Below the pieces are notes generated by a model. That model was not told the DNA's origin. It saw only the letters and a program-made list of their open reading frames with translations, and ran no database searches. Both the position numbers and the translations under genes were made by a program. Below, piece by piece: positions 15,432 to 19,108 of a stretch of DNA of 19,108 nt; position 1 is the stretch's first letter, and every line of letters begins with the position of its first letter. Source of the DNA: DASQFU01 sp035632955 (GTDB lineage: Bacteria > Eisenbacteria > RBG-16-71-46); the NCBI GenBank assembly GCA_035632955.1, contig DASQFU010000246.1:1-19108 (forward strand), given 5' to 3'.

Positions 15432-15763
15432 CGCCGCTTGCGCGGACTCCGTCTGGTCGGGTACCGGGTCGTTGGCCCCGCGACTCGACCCTTCCTGTCC
15501 ACCTGCCAGGGAAGGTCGTCCAGCCCGTCCGCGCCTGCCGTGTCCCAGGCGCTCCAGTCTTCACGACTTGCGGCCATCTCACGCGCGGTGTCTTCCCATG
15601 AGAGCTTCTCCACCGCCGGCCCGGTTGGCCGCAGCAGGATACCCTCGCTCCTCTCTTCCATCAGAACGATCTCGCCGATGCGGTAACGCCGCAACAAGGC
15701 GGCCGGTAGCCGCACCCCGCGCGAATTCCCGATGCGCGCGACCTTCAGTTTCACTGTCGCCAT
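15428..15763 (-). CDS. mazE: MazE-like antitoxin with SpoVT-AbrB DNA-binding domain
   Basis: 111 residues. The N-terminal swapped-hairpin domain is clear: VKLKVARIGNSRGVRLPAAL, then YRIGEIVLMEE and GILLRPT (to about 46). The C-terminal segment (WEDTAREMAASREDWSAWD..DGLDDLPW, 56-86) is the flexible toxin-binding tail. Antitoxins of this type often end near the LPW; here the frame goes on for 25 basic residues (QVDRKGRVAG ... RSPRKRR) to reach the overlap with mazF. MazE neutralises MazF and represses its own promoter, usually together with MazF. No ribosome site is seen just before ATG 15763, so the mRNA may be leaderless or weakly translated. An inverted repeat lies directly upstream. Confidence 0.9.
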   Translation of the reverse strand: MATVKLKVARIGNSRGVRLPAALLRRYRIGEIVLMEERSEGILLRPTGPAVEKLSWEDTAREMAASREDWSAWDTAGADGLDDLPWQVDRKGRVAGPTTRYPTRRSPRKRR

Positions 15764-15767
15764 GTGC

Positions 15768-15776
15768 TTACTGTAA
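15768..15776. promoter_or_regulatory. Candidate MazE operator / promoter element
   Basis: TTACTGTAA is a perfect inverted repeat with one central base, five bases before the mazE start. It lies in a small AT-rich patch (15768-15785) and overlaps a possible -10 (TATTAC on the minus strand) with TTGCCG about 15 bases further upstream. AbrB-type antitoxins bind palindromes at their own promoter. The site is short, so chance is possible. Confidence 0.35.
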
Positions 15777-15978
15777 TAACATTCAGGTCAGGACGGCAAG
15801 AGGTCTCTCACAATGGGTGATGTACAAGCGGCTGCGCGCCGCGAAGTCGGATGAGATGCCCCACGCTCCTAGTGCTCGGCGACGATGAGCCTTGGCGTTC
15901 GGACCGTTGGAGCATTCAGAGCAACCTCCGGCAATGCGGGAATCAGAGATTCGCCTGGAAGTAATGAAACACTGACGA

Positions 15979-16004
15979 AGCGGCCACCCCGAAGGATGGC
16001 CGCT
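15979..16004 (-). terminator. UUCG-capped hairpin, probable terminator of the Spy-like gene
   Basis: On the minus strand this 26-base segment folds as an 11-base-pair stem (one G-U pair) closed by a C(UUCG)G tetraloop, followed by a moderately T-rich stretch (TTCGTCAGTGTTTC). It begins 46 bases after the stop at 16050. The lack of a strong T-tract leaves some doubt. Apart from this hairpin, the 286 bases between 15764 and 16049 show no gene I can support. Confidence 0.65.
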
Positions 16005-16049
16005 CGCGTGTATTGGATGATGCTGGTGGCGGGTTAGCGCAGAACCGAG

Positions 16050-16520
16050 CTAGATCAGCAGCGTGCCGGTCCGAATCAGATACGCGAGCCGCTCGCGCTG
16101 TTCGGGCTCGAGCAACGCGTGCATGCGTCCCAGGGATGTCGCAATCAATCCCTGGAGGCGTTCCGCGCTCTGAACTCGCAGGTGTTGCGCTTGCTCCGCC
16201 TTTGCGGCGTCGAAGCTCTCGCCTGCGATCGAGTCGGCGAACGCCGACAGCGCCCGCCGATCGTCCACCGCGGCCTGCGCGCGCTCGGTCTTGAGCTCGT
16301 TCAGAATGGCCGCGAACGCGCCGACCTGGGTTTCGTCGAGCTGGAGCTTCCAGGCCAGGAAACGCAGCGGCCGGCGCACGCCGAACGCCCCGCCGCCGAA
16401 GCCTTCGTCCGGGTGACGGGCGTAGTGCCGAGCGTGCTCGACGGGATACGGGTGAAACCGGGGTTCACAGCAGTGTTCGTGGCGGGCCGCGCGTGCCCAG
16501 GGAGACATGCGGGAATGCAT
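16050..16520 (-). CDS. Spy/CpxP-like protein with His-rich N-terminus
   Basis: 156 residues. No signal peptide is visible. The first 40 residues hold seven His and a CysCys pair (ARHEHCCEPRFHPYPVEHARHYARH), then a Gly-rich turn and GVRRPLRFLAWKLQLDETQV. The remaining part is all-helical with two LTxxQ-like motifs (LDETQV near 61 and LEPEQRERL near 137), which define the Spy/CpxP/heavy-metal-sensor fold. Family members are periplasmic chaperones or metal-responsive proteins; a His/Cys-rich end and missing export signal suggest a cytoplasmic metal-binding variant, which is inference. ATG 16520 has AGGA six bases upstream; the longer upstream frame reads Arg-rich sequence and is rejected. It lies 140 bases after the sugar dehydrogenase gene and is followed by a strong hairpin. 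Confidence 0.82.
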   Translation of the reverse strand: MHSRMSPWARAARHEHCCEPRFHPYPVEHARHYARHPDEGFGGGAFGVRRPLRFLAWKLQLDETQVGAFAAILNELKTERAQAAVDDRRALSAFADSIAGESFDAAKAEQAQHLRVQSAERLQGLIATSLGRMHALLEPEQRERLAYLIRTGTLLI

Positions 16521-16660
16521 GACGCGTCCTTTCTCTCGCCGCGGCGGATCGCGCGCGGCGGGTAGTCGACGTCGGCACCATGCCTGACGCCTGGCGTTCG
16601 AGGGAGCGCCTGCAAGCTCAGATGCCCGCCGCGGATTCGTGGGTGCGGGAAAAGTCGCGA

Positions 16661-18589
16661 TCACTTGAGAACCACGGCCTTGGTCGTGCGCACCGCCTGC
16701 GCGCCGTTCGGTCCCGACGCCTCGAGGCGGACGAAGTACATGCCGCGAGGCAACGAGCTGCGGTTCCAATCCACGGCGCGGGCACCGACCTCCATCGCGC
16801 CGTCGAGCAGCAGGGCGACGGTACGCCCGGACAGATCGTGCACGGTGAGACGGACATGCGCCGGCTGACCGAGATCGAAGTGGATCGCGCGCTCGGAGAT
16901 TCTCGGCGCGCGCTCGACCAGGACACCCGTTGCCGGTGATCCCGTGGCGCCTTCGAGCGCCGGGTCATCCGACGCCACTTGGGCATCGTCGTCATCCCCA
17001 TCGTCATCATCGTCGTCGTCATCGTGATCTCGGCGGGCGCGGTCGATTTCGTAAATGGCGCCGCGAGACAGCGAGACGACGAACAGATTGCCGTTCGGTC
17101 CGGTCTGGATGTCCGTGACGACGCCGAAGTTCCGGCCGAAGATCAGACTCTCGCTCTCGATCATAGTGTGAGGCTCCAAGTTGTCCGCAACGCGATCCCG
17201 GAGCCGCGCATCATCGACCTTGATGCGGCGGCGGCTCTCGCTCAGCTCGAAGCGGAACAGTGGACCGCCTTCGGGTTCCGGCACGGAAAAGCCGACGATC
17301 AGATCGCCGCGGAGCTTGCGTCCGAGTCCCTTGCCGCGGACGAAGCCGATCCCGGCGGGGGCTAGGACATTCTTCCAACTGAACTCGGGATCGCTGTAGT
17401 GCGAACCCCGCAGCTCGAAGAGCCGGTCTTCCGCCTCATCGGGCGTCTGCGCGATTCGCTCCGGCCCCCAGCGAAACTGCTGGAGGTTCGGAAAGTCATC
17501 GTGGTGAAGCGAGGTCGTCTCGATCTCCCGGTACTGAGCGAGGCGTTCCAGGGGGCCGATCACCTGGATCCAGCCGCTGTTGAAGCCGGGGCGCGCGAGA
17601 TTGATCTCGTCGAACGCGTCCTCGCCGTTCTCCTGGAACCAGAGCCCGCCGCGGATCGGATCGAACGCCATTCCAAAGCTGTTCCGAATGCCGTACGCGA
17701 AGATGCGCTGAATGTTCTCGCCCACCTCGCCGCCCATCTCCCGGCCGACCCGGTAGAACGGGTTGTCGGTCGGGATGTCGCCGTCGTCCTCGAGGCGCAG
17801 GATCACTCCCGAGAGATGCGCGTCATCCGGCTCCGGCCCGCCGAACTGGTCGTCGGGCACGATCGGACCCAATCCGTCGGCGGTCGGGCCCGAGGGCAGG
17901 TTCTGCAGCTGACCGCGGCGTCCGAGATCGCCGACGATGATGTAGAGCTTGCCGTCGGGGCCGAATCGGATCACACCGCCGTCGTGATTCGCTCGCGCCG
18001 GCTGCATCTGATCGCCCTGACCAGGGGGCTCCGGCGCCGCGTCGTTCTGGAAGGCGCGAAGCGTGATCAGGTTGCGTTCGAAGACCAACGACGAGCCGTT
18101 CCAGCGGAACCGATCCACGCGATTCGCAAGCAGCGGCACCTGGAGCAGCTCGCCGGTGTCCTCGCCGAGTGAAGGCGGTTCGCTGCACCTGGTCGCGCTC
18201 GGGACGAACGAATCGGCGGGCGCCGAAGACGTCCGGCAGCTCCAAAACAGATAGACGCCTTTGTTATTCGGGAATCTCGGATGGAGGGCAATGCCGAGCA
18301 GGCCGCGCTCGGAGGCGAAGTTGACGCCGAGATCGAGCACGGTGCGGCGGACGACACCATCCCTCACGCGCAGCACTTTGCCGCTGTTCTTCTCGAGCAC
18401 CAGCATGTCGTCACGACCGAGGAACGCAACGCCGATCGGCAGCTCGAGCCCTTCGATCCACGGTCGCACTTCGAGCCTGGGGTCCACCATGGAGGGTGGT
18501 GGCTGTGCCGCGAGCGGCGCAGCGAGTGCGATCCCGATGGAGGCGAGAGCGAGCATCAAGATGGGCGCGAGCGGGGAAGAGCGAGACAT
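16661..18589 (-). CDS. Secreted PQQ-dependent sugar dehydrogenase-like protein with sorting domain
   Basis: 642 residues. Signal peptide at about 1-29 (LAPILMLALASIGIALAAPLAAQ). Residues 35-515 form a soluble glucose/sorbosone dehydrogenase-type beta-propeller: LPIGVAFLGRDDMLVLEK, ERGLLGIALHP, ANHDGGVIRFGPDGKLYIIVGD (with the likely active-site His202), FAYGIRNSFGMAFDP and GPNGNLFVVSLSRGAIYEI. Such enzymes oxidise sugars with PQQ and calcium, but many homologues are untested. An Asp-run linker (521-535) leads to a C-terminal domain (about 565-642, VRLTVHDLSGRTVALLLDG and LPRGMYFVRLEASG) of the T9SS type A sorting kind, so surface export is expected. ATG 18589 has GGAGG five bases upstream. 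No PQQ biosynthesis gene is in the window. A long inverted repeat lies in its leader. Confidence 0.9.
   Translation of the reverse strand: MSRSSPLAPILMLALASIGIALAAPLAAQPPPSMVDPRLEVRPWIEGLELPIGVAFLGRDDMLVLEKNSGKVLRVRDGVVRRTVLDLGVNFASERGLLGIALHPRFPNNKGVYLFWSCRTSSAPADSFVPSATRCSEPPSLGEDTGELLQVPLLANRVDRFRWNGSSLVFERNLITLRAFQNDAAPEPPGQGDQMQPARANHDGGVIRFGPDGKLYIIVGDLGRRGQLQNLPSGPTADGLGPIVPDDQFGGPEPDDAHLSGVILRLEDDGDIPTDNPFYRVGREMGGEVGENIQRIFAYGIRNSFGMAFDPIRGGLWFQENGEDAFDEINLARPGFNSGWIQVIGPLERLAQYREIETTSLHHDDFPNLQQFRWGPERIAQTPDEAEDRLFELRGSHYSDPEFSWKNVLAPAGIGFVRGKGLGRKLRGDLIVGFSVPEPEGGPLFRFELSESRRRIKVDDARLRDRVADNLEPHTMIESESLIFGRNFGVVTDIQTGPNGNLFVVSLSRGAIYEIDRARRDHDDDDDDDDGDDDDAQVASDDPALEGATGSPATGVLVERAPRISERAIHFDLGQPAHVRLTVHDLSGRTVALLLDGAMEVGARAVDWNRSSLPRGMYFVRLEASGPNGAQAVRTTKAVVLK
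16985..17029 (-). repeat. GAY trinucleotide run encoding an Asp-rich linker
   Basis: Within the sugar dehydrogenase-like gene, codons GAT and GAC are repeated to give D-H, eight Asp, Gly and four Asp. Codons alternate between GAT and GAC, which argues that the amino-acid run is selected rather than the result of recent DNA slippage. It separates the propeller from the sorting domain and may bind calcium. Confidence 0.8.
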
Positions 18590-18612
18590 CGGGGCCTCCG
18601 CACGCCGCGCAC

Positions 18613-18666
18613 CGGACGGGGCAGAATCGGCCGCACGAGCACGCGCTGGGAGTTCTGCCCCGTCCG
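18613..18666 (-). promoter_or_regulatory. 14-bp perfect inverted repeat in the dehydrogenase leader
   Basis: CGGACGGGGCAGAA (18613-18626) and TTCTGCCCCGTCCG (18653-18666) are exact reverse complements separated by 26 bases that can form a further small GC-rich hairpin. The repeat ends about 15 bases before the GGAGG site of the gene starting at 18589. With no T-tract following, it is not an ordinary terminator. It could be a leader RNA structure controlling translation or stability, or a binding site for a dimeric regulator. Confidence 0.65.
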
Positions 18667-19025
18667 AGATCGCGGCTGAACACGCGCGTTCGCGTTTGTA
18701 TTCTGATGACTCTATCCCCGGAACAGAACCAAATTGAATCGCGCATCTCGCGCAGCGAGTTTCGAGTCGCCAAACATCGCGGGTCATTACGCGCGTCCTG
18801 GGGACCGACGTGACGTGCGATGGATGTGGGAGTGCGAACGGTGAGCCGCGCGCACACGGCCTGGCGAGGTCGGCGCTCGCGAGGTGAACGAGACCCGTCG
18901 ACACGCGCTTCGGCCTCTGAGACATCCGTGCATGGTCGGCCCTGCTCATGAATGCCGAGTGTCGGCGCACCTGGGTGTGAGTCCCCGGATTGCAGGTGGG
19001 TTCTCCCGACCGCGGGCGTGCAGCT
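18667..19025 (-). other. Non-coding upstream region with candidate promoter patch
   Basis: No gene can be supported here; open frames lack ribosome sites and have Arg/Ser-rich antisense-like composition. The patch at about 18690-18740 is the most AT-rich stretch of the neighbourhood (on the minus strand it includes TTCAATTTGG and AGAATACAAA) and is a plausible promoter for the dehydrogenase gene, though no clean -35/-10 pair is visible. The remainder shows nothing I recognise, and no tRNA or riboswitch consensus. Confidence 0.35.
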
Positions 19026-19069
19026 TGGCTTTCGCGCATCGGCATTTCGCGAGCGCCTCGCGAAAGCCA
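19026..19069. repeat. Two mutually exclusive overlapping inverted repeats
   Basis: TGGCTTTCGCG (19026-19036) pairs perfectly with CGCGAAAGCCA (19059-19069), 11 base pairs. TTTCGCGAG (19045-19053) pairs perfectly with CTCGCGAAA (19057-19065), nine base pairs with a three-base loop. Both pairings use the same right arm, so only one can form at a time. No gene is seen on either side within the window. Confidence 0.6.
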
Positions 19070-19108
19070 CGGAACCGCAATGGCCCCGGCAGATAGCCAA
19101 TCGTGCCG

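Noticed and set aside
16661..19045. Longer dehydrogenase frame starting near 19045
   Set aside because: The extra upstream residues have no domain and would place the signal peptide internally; ATG 18589 has a good GGAGG site directly before the signal peptide.
1..19108. tRNA, rRNA, CRISPR array or insertion sequence
   Set aside because: No cloverleaf, rRNA consensus, regularly spaced repeat or transposase frame was seen on either strand.

Overview
This is a GC-rich bacterial window in which every gene I can support lies on the minus strand, so genes are read from right to left. Two proteins end in C-terminal domains of the T9SS type A sorting / FlgD-like kind (Asn-Pro-Asn-Pro start, a VYD..GR core, then G.YF.RL near the end). 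Combined with high GC, many lipoproteins and outer-membrane barrels, this suggests a high-GC FCB-type lineage such as Candidatus Eisenbacteria or a relative. This assignment is an inference; Gemmatimonadota or a Myxococcota-like lineage is not excluded.

Right part (19108 to about 15979): a non-coding leader with two strong inverted repeats, a secreted PQQ-dependent sugar dehydrogenase-like protein with an Asp-rich linker and a sorting domain, a small His-rich Spy/CpxP-like protein, and a UUCG-capped hairpin as probable terminator. Next (15763 to 13917) come a MazE/MazF toxin-antitoxin pair and an ApbE-type FAD:protein FMN transferase.

Left part (13565 to beyond position 1): after a 351-base gap, thirteen tightly packed collinear genes, with gaps of at most 32 bases and several GTGA/ATGA or longer overlaps, look like one operon of more than 13.5 kb. 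In order they encode a lipoprotein with a CX5CH motif, an outer-membrane barrel, a di-heme PD40/HzsA-related lipoprotein, a TlpA-like thioredoxin, a DUF4266 lipoprotein ending in GGGCACN, a DUF3570 barrel, an NHL-repeat protein with a sorting domain, a lipoprotein, a barrel, an SH3b-barrel protein, a conserved unknown exported protein, a membrane-anchored coiled-coil protein and a large exported TPR protein that runs off the left edge. Nearly all products carry export signals.

The core ApbE / TlpA-like thioredoxin / DUF4266 / DUF3570 set is a recurrent gene neighbourhood of unknown function. Here it is joined to c-type heme proteins and cell-surface proteins. My best reading is an envelope-located redox or metalloprotein maturation module, coupled to outer-membrane export or surface display. 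The substrate, the FMN acceptor and the product of the system are not visible in the window. Eight of the 17 predicted genes appear to start at GTG or TTG.
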